Positions 1 through 9,942 are shown, counted from the stretch's first letter. The stretch: 64,000 nucleotides of DNA from Aquimarina sp. RZ0 (GCF_008370685.1 NZ_VTZU01000010.1:52672-116671), one strand, 5' to 3'. Notes: generated by a model not told the origin, from the letters alone. Program-made: numbers and translations.

Positions 1-1283
1 ATATATCGATGATATTCTACTAAGCTTCTTATGCGATATGCATTTCCTTTAAAAATTTTCAAATAATATAATCTATCTAAAGAAGATATTTTTTCCATTT
101 CGTGAAGTTTTGGAAGCTGGTGTTTCCCGGAAATTATCAAAGCTAGTAATCTAGCCTGCATTTCCATAATAGGGAATTGACTTCCAAAACTTGGTCTTGC
201 CCATCCCATCCATATAATTCTATCAAGAATTTTAGGGTTAAACATGTGCTTATACATATGACGTGGGTCACATTCCTGAAATTCTTCAGGTAAGAATGAG
301 ACAAGGTTTTTGTAACCTGTACAAAAAACTATGATGTCTATATTTTCTAGAATTTTTCCATCAGAGGTATATATTTTTTTTCCTCCTTGTTCAACAGTGA
401 TAATTTCCCTAACAATTTCACAACCATGATTTGCCATGGCTTTTGGTAATGCCAGCGTTTTTGTACCATACACACCTCTTATTCCATATTCAGGGTCTAT
501 AAAATCATTTAACTCGGCGACCGCATCAAAAATTGGACTGTTTCTTGATCTTTCTTTTTTTTGTATTTTTTTGCTCAATTCCTTACCAAATTCTGCTGGT
601 AAAGTCCAGATACCTCTATGTGTAGAAATATCAGCAGCGTGCCCATTGCGTTTTCTTGGCACTATCCATCCAGTAGAATTTCTTAAACTAACCCAGCATT
701 TTTCAGCCACTTTGGAGACTTCTAATGCAATATCAGAACCAGATTCTCCCCCTCCAACAACAAGGACACGTTTATCAACAAAGCAACTATTGTTTTTATA
801 GTTTTTAGAATGTAAAAAAGACACATTCGTCAGTTTATTTTTCCAGGCAGGGTATTTTGAAATTCTATTGTTTCCAATAGCTAATATCAGTCGTTTACAG
901 GTAAATATTTCTCCAGATTCTATTCTTACTTCCCAATATTCTTTTTTTGAATTAAACACTATTTTACTTTCAACTTTTATTACTTTACTTTTAAATCTAA
1001 TTCGTTCTGTTACATTAAATTTTTTTGCATAATCTGACCAGTAATCTACTACTTCATTTTTTGTCCAGAAAGTATGTTTTTTATTATTACCTATCCAAAA
1101 ATCAGAAAACATACTAAAAATTGCAGATGAAGTAAGTGTTAAATTATCATAAGTATTAGAGAACGTGCCTCCTAATTTTTCAAATTGATCTAAGCACAAA
1201 ATATTTTTTATATTATTCTCTAGTAGTTCCTTTACTGCTACTATACCGCTTGGGCCTGCTCCTATAATAATACAGTCAAACAT
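1..1283 (-). CDS. Flavin-containing monooxygenase, 3' end beyond window (partial)
   Basis: Translating the minus strand from the ATG at 1283 gives an open frame of about 428 codons that runs off the window edge without a stop. It opens with MFDCIIIGAGPSG, an FAD-binding GxGxxG Rossmann motif, and has a second dinucleotide motif VVGGGESGSDIA near residue 170, which is the two-domain plan of class B flavoprotein monooxygenases. It is a close paralogue of the complete upstream gene (1404-2945), sharing runs such as YGTKTLALPKAMAN and WTK.E.V.YWSDY. The family uses NADPH and O2 to oxygenate N, S or carbonyl groups; the substrate cannot be told from sequence. It is probably third in an operon read from 3510 downward, 120 bp after its paralogue. 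Confidence 0.85.
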   Translation of the reverse strand, partial: MFDCIIIGAGPSGIVAVKELLENNIKNILCLDQFEKLGGTFSNTYDNLTLTSSAIFSMFSDFWIGNNKKHTFWTKNEVVDYWSDYAKKFNVTERIRFKSKVIKVESKIVFNSKKEYWEVRIESGEIFTCKRLILAIGNNRISKYPAWKNKLTNVSFLHSKNYKNNSCFVDKRVLVVGGGESGSDIALEVSKVAEKCWVSLRNSTGWIVPRKRNGHAADISTHRGIWTLPAEFGKELSKKIQKKERSRNSPIFDAVAELNDFIDPEYGIRGVYGTKTLALPKAMANHGCEIVREIITVEQGGKKIYTSDGKILENIDIIVFCTGYKNLVSFLPEEFQECDPRHMYKHMFNPKILDRIIWMGWARPSFGSQFPIMEMQARLLALIISGKHQLPKLHEMEKISSLDRLYYLKIFKGNAYRIRSLVEYHRY

Positions 1284-1403
1284 TATTTAAATTTTAATTA
1301 GTTAATTGTTAATTGATTTTGTGTACTTCATCAAGTACTATTTTTGTTGTTTTAAATGCCAATTTATATCTATAAGCTATTTAGATAAATTGATACACAG
1401 CTA

Positions 1404-2945
1404 TTAAGACGTTTTAATAAAACTTTTAAAACTATACCGTATTCTCCCCTTTATCCCCTCTTTAATAACTTTATTTAAGCGCACCTCGGGTAATTTATTT
1501 ATAATCTGGATAGCTTGTTTATTTTTTTGACCAGGTCCTTTTAATCTAAATTGAGTTGATTGAGTTGGCCCAAAGACTAATTTTATCCATAATTTGATAT
1601 TTCTAAAGAAGTATTTAGTTAGGGGTGGAGTACATCCAATAACTTCAGCCATATCATCCATAAAATTATGATAGTCAACCAGACTTCTTATTCGGTAGGC
1701 ATTTTCTTGAAACCGTTCAAGATTTTCTGCTTTATCTTTAGATATAATACACTCCATTTCTATAAGTGGGGGTAGTTTATGTTTTTTAGATATTATTAGC
1801 GAAGCTAGCCGTGCTTGCATTTCTATAATAGGAAACTGACTTCCAAAGCCTGCTCTAACCCAACCTAGCCAAATAAATCTGTCCTCAATTAGAGGGTTTA
1901 TCATATGTTTATATAAATTTCTAGGGTCAGTTTTCTGAAGTTCTTTAGGTAACATTTCGATTTTACTGTTTTCATAGCCTGTAGAAAAAATAATAAAATC
2001 TATATCCTCTAAAATTTTCCCATCAGAAGTATGTATTTTTTTCCCTCCTTGTTCAATAGTAATAACCTCTCGAACAATTTCACAGCCATAATTTGCCATA
2101 GCTTTTGGTAATGCCAGCGTTTTTGTGCCATAAATACCTCTTATTCCATATTTTGAAGTAACTAATGAATTTAATTTGACTACAGCATTGAAGATTGGTT
2201 TATTCTGACTTCTTTCTCTTTTGATCAGTCGTCTACTAAGTATAGTTCCATGTGATAATGGAAGATTCCAAATAGCTCTATGTGTAGAATTATCTGATGC
2301 TACATCTCCTCTTTTACGAGGAACAACCCAACCTGTTGAATTTCTAAGACTTACCCAACATTTTTGAGCTACCTTAGAGACTTCTAAGGCAATATCAGAG
2401 CCAGATTCACCTCCTCCAACGATAAGTACTCTTTTGCCTCTATAAGGAATTGCATTTTTATATGATTTAGAATGAACGAAGTTTATATTTTGCAGCTCTG
2501 ATTTCCAATTAGGATATTTAGGGATTCTGTTATTTCCAATAGCAAGTATAACTCTTTTACACAAAAAAGAATTCTCTGATTCTAGAGAAACTTTCCATCC
2601 ATTTTCCCCTAAATCATTGTCTCCTATGCTCTCAATTTTTGTCACATTACTCTTATATCTTATATGCTGATCAGCTTCAAAATTTTTAGAGTAATCTGAC
2701 CAATACTCTACAGCCTCATCTTTTGTCCAAAATTTATTGATACCATTATCTCCTACCCAAAAATCCGAAAACATACTAAAAGTAGTTGAAGATGTTAATT
2801 TTAAATTATCATAAGCCTGAGAAAATGTACCCCCTAATTTTAAAGATTTTTCTAAGCATAAGATGTTTGTGATTCCTTGTTCTATTAGTTCTTTAATAGC
2901 TACAATACCTGATGGACCAGCTCCAATTATAATGCAATCGTACAT
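1404..2945 (-). CDS. Flavin-containing monooxygenase (class B flavoprotein)
   Basis: A 513-residue cytosolic NADPH- and FAD-dependent monooxygenase. The FAD motif GAGPSG lies at residues 8-13 and the NADP-type motif VGGGESGSDIA near 175; between them, FVHSKSYKN resembles the FMO fingerprint region. An upstream in-frame ATG at 2975 would add ten residues and overlap the preceding gene by 8 bp. I prefer 2945 because the tandem paralogue starts with the same MxDCIIIGAGPSG and the bases before it are A-rich, as usual for Bacteroidetes initiation regions. Two adjacent diverged paralogues suggest consecutive oxidations of one product or alternative substrates. The C-terminal ~80 residues are basic and may contact a carrier or a membrane; that is inference. 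Confidence 0.85.
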   Translation of the reverse strand: MYDCIIIGAGPSGIVAIKELIEQGITNILCLEKSLKLGGTFSQAYDNLKLTSSTTFSMFSDFWVGDNGINKFWTKDEAVEYWSDYSKNFEADQHIRYKSNVTKIESIGDNDLGENGWKVSLESENSFLCKRVILAIGNNRIPKYPNWKSELQNINFVHSKSYKNAIPYRGKRVLIVGGGESGSDIALEVSKVAQKCWVSLRNSTGWVVPRKRGDVASDNSTHRAIWNLPLSHGTILSRRLIKRERSQNKPIFNAVVKLNSLVTSKYGIRGIYGTKTLALPKAMANYGCEIVREVITIEQGGKKIHTSDGKILEDIDFIIFSTGYENSKIEMLPKELQKTDPRNLYKHMINPLIEDRFIWLGWVRAGFGSQFPIIEMQARLASLIISKKHKLPPLIEMECIISKDKAENLERFQENAYRIRSLVDYHNFMDDMAEVIGCTPPLTKYFFRNIKLWIKLVFGPTQSTQFRLKGPGQKNKQAIQIINKLPEVRLNKVIKEGIKGRIRYSFKSFIKTS

Positions 2946-2967
2946 CTTACTTTTTTTAATTGTTAAA

Positions 2968-3510
2968 TTATTCAATATTAGCTCTTAATAGGAACATCTC
3001 TTCTACCAATATTTCTCGAACGTAACAGATTTTTTTATTAGTATTTTTATCTGTCATAATGTAATTTCTGCCTAAACGAAATGCTTCTGTATTTATATTT
3101 TGATGAAGTGAAATATGTAGATCATTTACTTCAATTTGAATGTTATTTTGTTTTAATAGACTCCCAAAAGGGGTATCCATAGTTTGAAGACTATTGATCA
3201 ACTTAATTGGAAGGCTTTTTTTAAAAATCCTAAGACTTGCATCAAGTAACTTATAATTAGTTTTCTTTTGCCTTATTTCAGATATTCTCAGATATGTTTT
3301 ATCGCTTTCTAATCGATCTAAACTACTTTTTTCTAAAACATATATTTCACCAAAGTTCTCGATCAAAGAAGGTGTTAATAATGATTGTTTTTCAAGTAAA
3401 GAATAACTGAGATTTAAGTTTATTTCTTCACATATTCCTTTAAAAGAAAATGACTTCAATTTTTTTTCTTTAAAAGAACGCAACCCAGAAGTCGTATAAT
3501 TCTCTTCCAT
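2968..3510 (-). CDS. Chorismate-lyase-like small protein (tentative)
   Basis: A 180-residue soluble protein with no signal peptide. The middle segment DTPFGSLLKQNN (about residues 111-122), followed by an R-rich strand and a late CYVREI (about 161-166), is reminiscent of the UbiC/DUF98 chorismate pyruvate-lyase-like fold, in which a TPLG-type segment and a late Arg-Glu pair line the ligand pocket. The resemblance is weak and no catalytic assignment is safe. It is the first gene of a minus-strand operon with two flavin monooxygenases, which would suit a small aromatic acid being released and then hydroxylated. Alternative: an unrelated tailoring protein or ligand-binding regulator. Confidence 0.6.
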   Translation of the reverse strand: MEENYTTSGLRSFKEKKLKSFSFKGICEEINLNLSYSLLEKQSLLTPSLIENFGEIYVLEKSSLDRLESDKTYLRISEIRQKKTNYKLLDASLRIFKKSLPIKLINSLQTMDTPFGSLLKQNNIQIEVNDLHISLHQNINTEAFRLGRNYIMTDKNTNKKICYVREILVEEMFLLRANIE

Positions 3511-4196
3511 ATAAATAAGTTTATTTAGGGTTTATATCCCCTATTAAAATTATTAGGCATTTCCAGCTTTAATTTTCACATTTTCTCAGGGCATTTATTA
3601 ACACAGAGTTCTCTAGATTTTCTTTCTGATTTAGTAAACCATAATGTTTCTATAAATGGGCTTGCTTTTATATATGCCTTATGAAGAAATTTAAGGTTTA
3701 TAACACCTCCCTATATTAACTTTTTGGGATTTTTCAGGTTTTAAAAAAACCAAAATACTATGGAGAAGTACGCTAAGTCTAATTAATATATAAAAATAAA
3801 TTTCTTTTTCATAGTGAATAAATCTTATGAGTTATGGTTAAAGTTATCTATTTATATAACAGCCATAATTATCAAAACCCTACATTTTCAGGTGTAAATT
3901 TTCACTTATTTTTGATTTTTGTTTGTAGTAGTAGAATTGGGGAAACAATATACTATAGATTAAACATGTAATCTACAATAAATTAAATACCTCCAAAATA
4001 TTTTATCTATTATTGTACTATGCAAAATATCTTTACTATGAACTCATCTTGAATAATAACCCAAAGATAATTGTAATCAAAAATTACTTTTTTAGTTATC
4101 TCAGAGATTTTTATCTTTTAAATATGATTGCCCTGAATAGTGCTTGCTTTCTTGCTTTCTTGCTTCTGGATAAAAACATTCAGATAGATCTAATGA
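3511..4196. other. Intergenic, no supported gene
   Basis: About 690 bases of very AT-rich DNA upstream of the chorismate-lyase-like gene. It should hold that operon's promoter, but I find no clean TAnnTTTG box. Short open frames here show no family signal and look like noise. Confidence 0.5.
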
Positions 4197-4403
4197 TTGT
4201 TTTTGGGGAGAAATGAAGAACAATTCAAAGAAGAAAAGGTGAATACTCTTCTCTCTAATATGATCCACAACAAAAGCTGGTGGAACCTCTTTTATCATTA
4301 CAAGCATAAATATGTTTATGAAATTCGAATTCCCAGTGGTCACGGAATTCGCTGGAATGCATCAGGGACAAAACTGATTAGTTTTTTAGAACCCTTTTTA
4401 TAA
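4197..4403 (+). pseudogene. Possible remnant of a polymorphic-toxin C-terminus
   Basis: An open frame without a credible start (only a TTG directly after an in-frame stop). Its last ~28 residues, around YEIRIPSGHGIRW, then NASG and FLEP, resemble the GxGxRW...G..FIGFLEP ending I know from C-termini of RHS-type polymorphic toxins. The body upstream is too short and shows no RHS repeats. A perfect bidirectional terminator follows at 4440-4473, as expected behind a former gene end. The family match comes from memory, so this is a hypothesis only. Confidence 0.3.
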
Positions 4404-4439
4404 GTTTATATTATTCCACAAAGTTCACACCTAACTAAA

Positions 4440-4473
4440 AAAAATACCGAGGGTCCCCACCCTCGATATTTTT
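4440..4473. terminator. Bidirectional intrinsic terminator
   Basis: A-tract, stem ACCGAGGGT / ACCCTCGAT with a CCCC loop, then T-tract. Fourteen of fifteen positions pair (one C/A mismatch). A second perfect 6-bp hairpin, GCGAAC-ATA-GTTCGC, follows at 4474-4488. It sits between the toxin-like remnant (+) and the small minus-strand frame. Confidence 0.7.
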
Positions 4474-4628
4474 GCGAACATAGTTCGCCTGATATCCTTG
4501 GCATATATGTAAATATGTTACTGCCCAGAAATCACCCTTTTGTCTAAAAACACTCACAATAAAACAAACTCAAATAAATTAAAACTTGTCTGGTAATATT
4601 ATTTTTCAAATAAAATTACCTACTAAAA

Positions 4629-4913
4629 TTATTTCTTTTTCCCCTCAAAAGAAACTCCCAACACTTTACCATCTATTTCTAAATCGTTAAAACTCATATC
4701 AATTTCTATAGCAGATGAGTATTCACCATGAATAACTACAGAGATATATTCTTCAAAATCATTGACACTTGCAAACTGCACTCCATATATAGAAGGAATT
4801 CCGTTACTAAAATCAAGTCTATACATTTTACAGCCAGTTTCTACTACAGTACATATCCCCTTTTTAGTATCTACCCCATTAGTTTCACATTTCTGTTTCT
4901 GTTGTATAAACTA
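4629..4913 (-). pseudogene. Small Cys-containing protein, 5' end missing
   Basis: The frame is open from just after a TAG near 4917 down to a stop at 4629, but its first ATG (4826) falls in the middle of what reads as continuous coding sequence: KCETNGVDTKKGICTVVETGC precedes it without a break. The two CxxxxC-like segments look like a small secreted or lipoprotein-type domain whose N-terminus and start were lost. If the ATG at 4826 is used the product is 65 residues. No family is recognised. It is flanked by decayed intergenic DNA, consistent with degradation. Confidence 0.35.
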
Positions 4914-5394
4914 TAACTGTTCGCTTATCTGTTGATCATTATAAAAATATAGGATTAAACAAAAATTATTATGTTCTAGTGGAGTTTTTACATAAGTATG
5001 TGGATGAATGGACTTATTTTGAGTATCCGGGTAATAAATAATCCCCGAGGCAGAGCCATTGAGGTATTCAACGAAAGAAAGTTTATTTTTAGTTTGATGA
5101 AAACCTTAGGTTTTCAAACTTTCCTCTTAACCCCAACGCAGAGCGTCGAGGAATTCTATAGATTAAATATTGCCGCGTATATACCCGAATTATAGCAACA
5201 CTCTTCTAGTTCTATTTGTATGAGTAGCAAAAATGTTTTAAAATAAATTGTTTTTAGGCCGTAAGTTTTATAATTTTCTAAAGACTTATACGATTTGTCC
5301 TTTGAACTTACTGTAAAAGAAAATTATGCTTTAAACACCAGTAAATTCAATGGATGAATGATATTATTATTATATCTAAAATTAAAAATTTCTT
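4914..5394. other. Intergenic, no supported gene; small palindrome
   Basis: It contains a perfect 17-base palindrome GAAAACCTTAGGTTTTC at about 5099-5115 within a looser AAAGTTT/AAACTTT inverted pair, plus segments rich in CGAGG and GCAGAGC that loosely recall the palindromic repeat at 12821, 22600 and 51364. No coding signal. Confidence 0.4.
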
Positions 5395-6084
5395 TTGACT
5401 AATTTCAAAAAATCAACTGCAGTTATTGTCTTTGCCCTTTCTCAGGAAGAAGAAATCAAAAGAAAGCCTTTTCTTAAGAATAATTTATTTCAGCAAAAAT
5501 TTACTTCCAGAATTTGTAACATTCTTGATAAAACAGGGTTGGAATATTTTTTATTTGATGAAAAAAAGCAAGAAGGTAGTAGTTTTGGAGAACGTTTTTG
5601 TAATGCTATTACAAAAATATATGATAAAGGTTATGACGCTGTTATCACCATAGGCAATGACACTCCTAATTTACACAAAAACCACATAACCAAAACAATA
5701 CAAGCATTACAGCAGGGCAAAAGTGTTATTGGCCCTTCTTTTGATGGTGGATTTTATATTATGGGACTTCATAAAGAAGCTTTCTGTTACCAGCAATTTT
5801 TAGAATTCTCCTGGAATTCATCTCATGTACGAAAAGAACTTTGCGCATATCTGGAATCTTATCCATCAACCTATGTCCAATTAGATTTTTTATACGATCT
5901 GGATCAGATTTGTGATATTAAAAAAGTATATAGCTCATTATATTTTGAATTAAAACAAACATATTTAATACTTCAAAAATTACTTCAAAAAAGGAGGATT
6001 ATTGATTCCTTTGTTATAGAGATTTTAATTATTGTCACCCTAAAAAGTTATTACAACAAGGGATCTCCTTCTAGTACTTCTTAA
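5395..6084 (+). CDS. DUF2064 family protein (nucleotidyl/glycosyltransferase-like)
   Basis: A 229-residue cytosolic protein of the DUF2064 group, which has a GT-A-like fold. Family marks are GNDTP at residues 87-91 (the position of the usual GxDxP) and GPSFDGGFYIMGL at 113-125. The only possible start is TTG at 5395: in-frame stops at 5359, 5377 and 5383 exclude anything further upstream. The N-terminus also lacks the usual family opening (AKxPxxGxxKTRL), so it may be a divergent or slightly truncated version. The next gene, about 190 bp downstream, encodes a TonB-dependent receptor, and I infer the two may be functionally linked. The biochemical role of the family is unsettled. Confidence 0.7.
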   Translation: MTNFKKSTAVIVFALSQEEEIKRKPFLKNNLFQQKFTSRICNILDKTGLEYFLFDEKKQEGSSFGERFCNAITKIYDKGYDAVITIGNDTPNLHKNHITKTIQALQQGKSVIGPSFDGGFYIMGLHKEAFCYQQFLEFSWNSSHVRKELCAYLESYPSTYVQLDFLYDLDQICDIKKVYSSLYFELKQTYLILQKLLQKRRIIDSFVIEILIIVTLKSYYNKGSPSSTS

Positions 6085-6271
6085 CATCGATTAATCTCAG
6101 TTCACAAAGATATTTTTCTAAGGTATCACACATATTTATTTTATTAAAAACTTGAAATAATTGTTTCTTATAGAGGTATTTCTAATAGTATAATTATACG
6201 TCCTTGTATGAGGTATGATATTCGATACTCTTTGTATTCATTATTCTCAAGTCATTATCAAATTTAAGTTT

Positions 6272-9200
6272 ATGAAGCTTTTTTTTAAAGTTATTTTTAT
6301 AGTTCTTATTCCACTTTTTTCATTTGCTCAGGAGACAACAGGCACCCTTCAGGGAGTACTAACCGACACAAAAAACAATCCTATACCCTTTGCCACTATT
6401 CAATGCATTGATATAGCTACCAATTATAAATATGGTACTATTTCTGAAGAAAATGGTTTTTATAATATTTCAAATTTATCACCATCCAATACCTATACAT
6501 TACACATTTCTTTTGTAGGATATCAATCGATCAACGAAGAAAATGTTACTATTCAATTAGGGAATACTACTATCAAAAATTTTATACTATCTGAAGATAG
6601 CGTATCATTGGAAGCAGTAGTGGTAACGAGTACTTCTAAAAAACAAAAAAATGGAAATGAAGTTATTCTGGGAAAACGAGAAATCGGAACCACCCCCACG
6701 ATTAACCGAAGTATTCAGGATCTTACAAAAAACTTGACTGAGAATAATCTTAATTCTTTTGGAGGAGCCAGTAATCGGTTTAACAATCTCAATATTGATG
6801 GCATTGCTAATAATGATGTTATTGGTTTTCAGGAATCCGCCAGTGGCGCTGCAGGTTCTTCTGCTAATGGAACACCCGGAAGTCTATCCAGATCACAACC
6901 TATTGGGCTGGGTGCTGTAAAACAACTATCCGTAAAACTTGCCCCATTTGATGTTAGTATTGGTAATTTTAGTGGAGCCAGCATTAATTTGGTCACTAAA
7001 AATGGTACTAATACTACAAATGCAGAAGTGTATACTTACGGGAATAATCAAATTTTACTGGGTACCTATGCTAACGGAATTAAACAAGAGAAAGCTAATT
7101 TTTATGATTTGCAATTTGGTGGCGGAGTTGGAGGGGCTATTATTAAAAATAAACTTTTTTACTATCTAAATGTAGAGCAAGCATTATCTGATAATCCGGT
7201 ATTAAACGCTCCGGGAAGTACTACTTCTAATATTTCTTCAGCAGATGTTGAGGCAATTGCCAATCGCTTAATCTCTGAATATAATTATGATCCTGGTACT
7301 TTTACCGACGCCTCTATTAAAACAGCCAGTACCAAAATATTCGCTCGTTTGGATTATAATATTTCTGATCAGCATAAGCTTACGTTACGTAATAATTATG
7401 TAAATAGTTATGCTGATAATTTAGAGTGGAACGCTTCTATATTCAATTTCGGAAATCAGGGATATCGTCATAATAGTATTGCCAATAGTCTTGCATTAGA
7501 ATTAAAATCTAATTTTAGTAATGGTATTACGAATCAACTTACCTTAGGCTACAATACCGTTAAAGAAGATAGAGATTTTGACGGGCGTGTATTTCCGCAT
7601 ATCCAGATTGCTTCTAATTCTACCAACCGTATTTTTGCAGGAACCTATCGGGAAGCATCCGTATATAATACCGATTTCTCTACAGTACAATTCACAGACA
7701 AAGTTTCTTACACTTCTAAAAAACACACATTAACCGCCGGTGGGCTAGCTCAATTTCATGATATAAAATATGGATTCTTATCTGCCTGGAACGGAAGATG
7801 GGAGTATCGTTCAGTACAAGATTTTCTAGAGGATAGACCCAGACGTATCAGAGGTGTTTATAATATCAATAATAATGATTTTGATTTTGTAAGTAATCGC
7901 CCATCAGCTACGGTCTCTGTAATAGAAACTGCTCTATATGTCCAAGATCAATTCAGGGTTTCTAATACCTTTTCTGTAACAGCAGGTATCCGGCTGGATG
8001 CGCAGTTCCTGCCCAGCGATTTACCCATAAGTCAAGAGGTTCTCAATACTCCAGAATTTAGTCAGTTTGATAATAAAATATCCAAAGCCCCACAAATAAA
8101 TCCTAGAATTGGATTTAATTATTCATTAGATGCAGATCATAATTATCGACTACGTGGAGGTACAGGTCTTTTTTCTGGTCGTATTCCTTATCTCTGGTTT
8201 GCGTATGTAGAATATATTTCTGGAACAGAATATTTTAATATTGATTTACGTCCTACAGAAACTACTCCATTGATAGAGAATCTCGGCGATTTAAGAAGTG
8301 TACAACCCAACCTTGCTGAGATCAACCTTATAGATAATGATTTTACGCTTCCCAGAGAATGGAAAACTAATATTGCCCTGGAAGCAAAACTGCCAAATCA
8401 ATGGAATTTAAATATTGAAGGAACCTATACTGAAGTACTAAATGGATTATTTTTTCAATCTATTAACCGCAGAAATGAACTTGGCAATTTTGCTGGTACC
8501 GACAATCGCCCTTATTTTTTACAAACCGGTCAGGAGGCAAAAATCAATCCTAATTTTACTAATGTATTTTTATTAACTAATACTGACAAAGGATATCGTT
8601 ATAATTTTACAACAAATGTTTCTAAAAAACTAGGGAATTACAGAGGGTCTGTTGGGTATACCTACGGTATGAGCAAAGATATTTCCAGTACCGTTAGAAG
8701 CTCACCAGCTGCTAATTTTGAATGGAATCAGGCAATTTTTGGAAACGAACCGGCTATTTCTTTTTCTAATTTTGATCTAAGGCATAAAATAGTATCTACA
8801 CATTCTTATGACTTTACTTTTGGAAAATCTAATGCTCTTGGAATATCTTTCCTGTACAATGGGCGCTCAGGAAGCCCCTATTCTTTTATATATCAAGGAG
8901 ACCCTAACCGAGATGGTTCCTCCAGAAACGATTTGATTTATGTCCCTCGTGATCAAACCGAAATACAATTAGTGGATATTGTGGATAACAACGGAATCGT
9001 AACTGCCACAGCAAATGAACAATGGCAACAACTAAACAATTATATTGAAAACAATTCATATCTAAGAAGCAGACGCGGAAATTATGTAGAAAGAAATGGA
9101 GCTAAAACTCCTTGGAATCACGAATTAGATATGAAATTACAATATGGGAAAAAACTAAAAAACGGACATCATATTACTGTATCTTTTGATATGCTTAATG

Positions 9201-9406
9201 TCTTTAACTTTATCAATCGGGATTGGGGTCGTTTGGTATTTGTTCCTAATGTGGTAAACTCCAGTTTTAGTCTTCTTAATTTTGTAGGTATTGAAAATGA
9301 ACAACCGCAATATCAATTTAATATTGATCAAGATGAGCAACCCTGGAATGTGGATTTACAAAACTCCAGATGGAGAGGTCAGATTGGAATTAAATATGGT
9401 TTCTAA
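6272..9406 (+). CDS. TonB-dependent receptor with N-terminal carboxypeptidase-regulatory-like domain
   Basis: A 1044-residue outer-membrane receptor. The start at 6272 is chosen because it gives a canonical signal peptide, MKLFFKVIFIVLIPLFSFAQ; an ATG at 6215 would add 19 non-signal residues. After the signal comes a CarboxypepD_reg-like domain (about residues 25-105, with PFATIQ and GxYxIxNLxPxxTYTLxISFVGYQ), a plug, and a large beta-barrel ending in an aromatic, WRGQIGIKYGF. The length suits the OmpA-like/Oar subgroup of Bacteroidetes receptors. The substrate is unknown; no SusD partner follows, which argues against a polysaccharide-utilisation pair. Energy would come from TonB-ExbB-ExbD encoded elsewhere. 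Confidence 0.9.
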   Translation: MKLFFKVIFIVLIPLFSFAQETTGTLQGVLTDTKNNPIPFATIQCIDIATNYKYGTISEENGFYNISNLSPSNTYTLHISFVGYQSINEENVTIQLGNTTIKNFILSEDSVSLEAVVVTSTSKKQKNGNEVILGKREIGTTPTINRSIQDLTKNLTENNLNSFGGASNRFNNLNIDGIANNDVIGFQESASGAAGSSANGTPGSLSRSQPIGLGAVKQLSVKLAPFDVSIGNFSGASINLVTKNGTNTTNAEVYTYGNNQILLGTYANGIKQEKANFYDLQFGGGVGGAIIKNKLFYYLNVEQALSDNPVLNAPGSTTSNISSADVEAIANRLISEYNYDPGTFTDASIKTASTKIFARLDYNISDQHKLTLRNNYVNSYADNLEWNASIFNFGNQGYRHNSIANSLALELKSNFSNGITNQLTLGYNTVKEDRDFDGRVFPHIQIASNSTNRIFAGTYREASVYNTDFSTVQFTDKVSYTSKKHTLTAGGLAQFHDIKYGFLSAWNGRWEYRSVQDFLEDRPRRIRGVYNINNNDFDFVSNRPSATVSVIETALYVQDQFRVSNTFSVTAGIRLDAQFLPSDLPISQEVLNTPEFSQFDNKISKAPQINPRIGFNYSLDADHNYRLRGGTGLFSGRIPYLWFAYVEYISGTEYFNIDLRPTETTPLIENLGDLRSVQPNLAEINLIDNDFTLPREWKTNIALEAKLPNQWNLNIEGTYTEVLNGLFFQSINRRNELGNFAGTDNRPYFLQTGQEAKINPNFTNVFLLTNTDKGYRYNFTTNVSKKLGNYRGSVGYTYGMSKDISSTVRSSPAANFEWNQAIFGNEPAISFSNFDLRHKIVSTHSYDFTFGKSNALGISFLYNGRSGSPYSFIYQGDPNRDGSSRNDLIYVPRDQTEIQLVDIVDNNGIVTATANEQWQQLNNYIENNSYLRSRRGNYVERNGAKTPWNHELDMKLQYGKKLKNGHHITVSFDMLNVFNFINRDWGRLVFVPNVVNSSFSLLNFVGIENEQPQYQFNIDQDEQPWNVDLQNSRWRGQIGIKYGF

Positions 9407-9591
9407 GATTCTATCCACACAATATCATCCTAAGAATGTAACCAGTAAGACTGTATCTTTTTTTGCCATAGGCGAAAACATTTTGTTTTCTTGCATTCAA
9501 ACAAAAGTTGTTTGCTATTATATCAGTTCTCAAATGAAATTACTTGCTAAAATAAAATCATTTTTTTTGTTGCACACTTCAAAATAAAAAA

Positions 9592-9614
9592 CATCGATAG
9601 CGCTGTTATCGATG
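9592..9614 (+). terminator. Hairpin downstream of receptor
   Basis: Perfect 8-bp stem CATCGATA / TATCGATG with a 7-base loop and flanking AACA/TGTT. The T-run after it is poor, so termination is plausible rather than certain. Confidence 0.4.
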
Positions 9615-9716
9615 AATGTTCTTTCTGGTCTGAATTAAAAAATAATTTGATTCAGTGTACGATGATTTTAGCTAATAACAGGTATTATCCAGAATCAAAA
9701 TGAATTAATAGCAAAA

Positions 9717-9910
9717 TTTGGATTTATCATAGTATTAATTCGATATTTATAGTAGAAATAGATACTAAAAACGAAATTAATAGCTAATGAGGACAGATTA
9801 TCAATATACAAAGGATGCTATAAAACTATTTATAAATAGAGAATACAGGTAGAACAATCATAAAATGATATAAAAACCAGAAGCGTCCATAAAAATGGGC
9901 GCTTTTTTTT
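9717..9910 (+). ncRNA. Short transcription unit U1a (small RNA or leader)
   Basis: TTTG at 9717-9720 and GATATTTA at 9742-9749 are separated by 21 bases, the same spacing as in the homologous unit at 22942. The unit ends at a terminator at 9881-9910 (AAGCGTCCA / TGGGCGCTT plus T8). A 21-codon frame at 9787-9852 (MRTDYQYTKDAIKLFINREY...) lies inside, but it shares no sequence with the peptide frame in the homologous unit, so an RNA product is at least as likely. Confidence 0.4.
9881..9910 (+). terminator. Intrinsic terminator of unit U1a
   Basis: Stem AAGCGTCCA (9881-9889) with TGGGCGCTT (9896-9904), one G-T pair, followed by an uninterrupted T-run. It is nearly the same hairpin as at 23139-23167. 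Confidence 0.75.
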
Positions 9911-9942
9911 ATATTCATTGTAGGTATTTTATTAAGAGAAAT

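Noticed and set aside
4101..4343. 80-codon minus-strand frame
   Set aside because: It overlaps the toxin-like remnant, has no recognisable domain and shows no initiation or termination signals of its own.
6215..6271. Upstream ATG for the large TonB-dependent receptor
   Set aside because: It would place 19 residues before a perfect signal peptide that starts at 6272.
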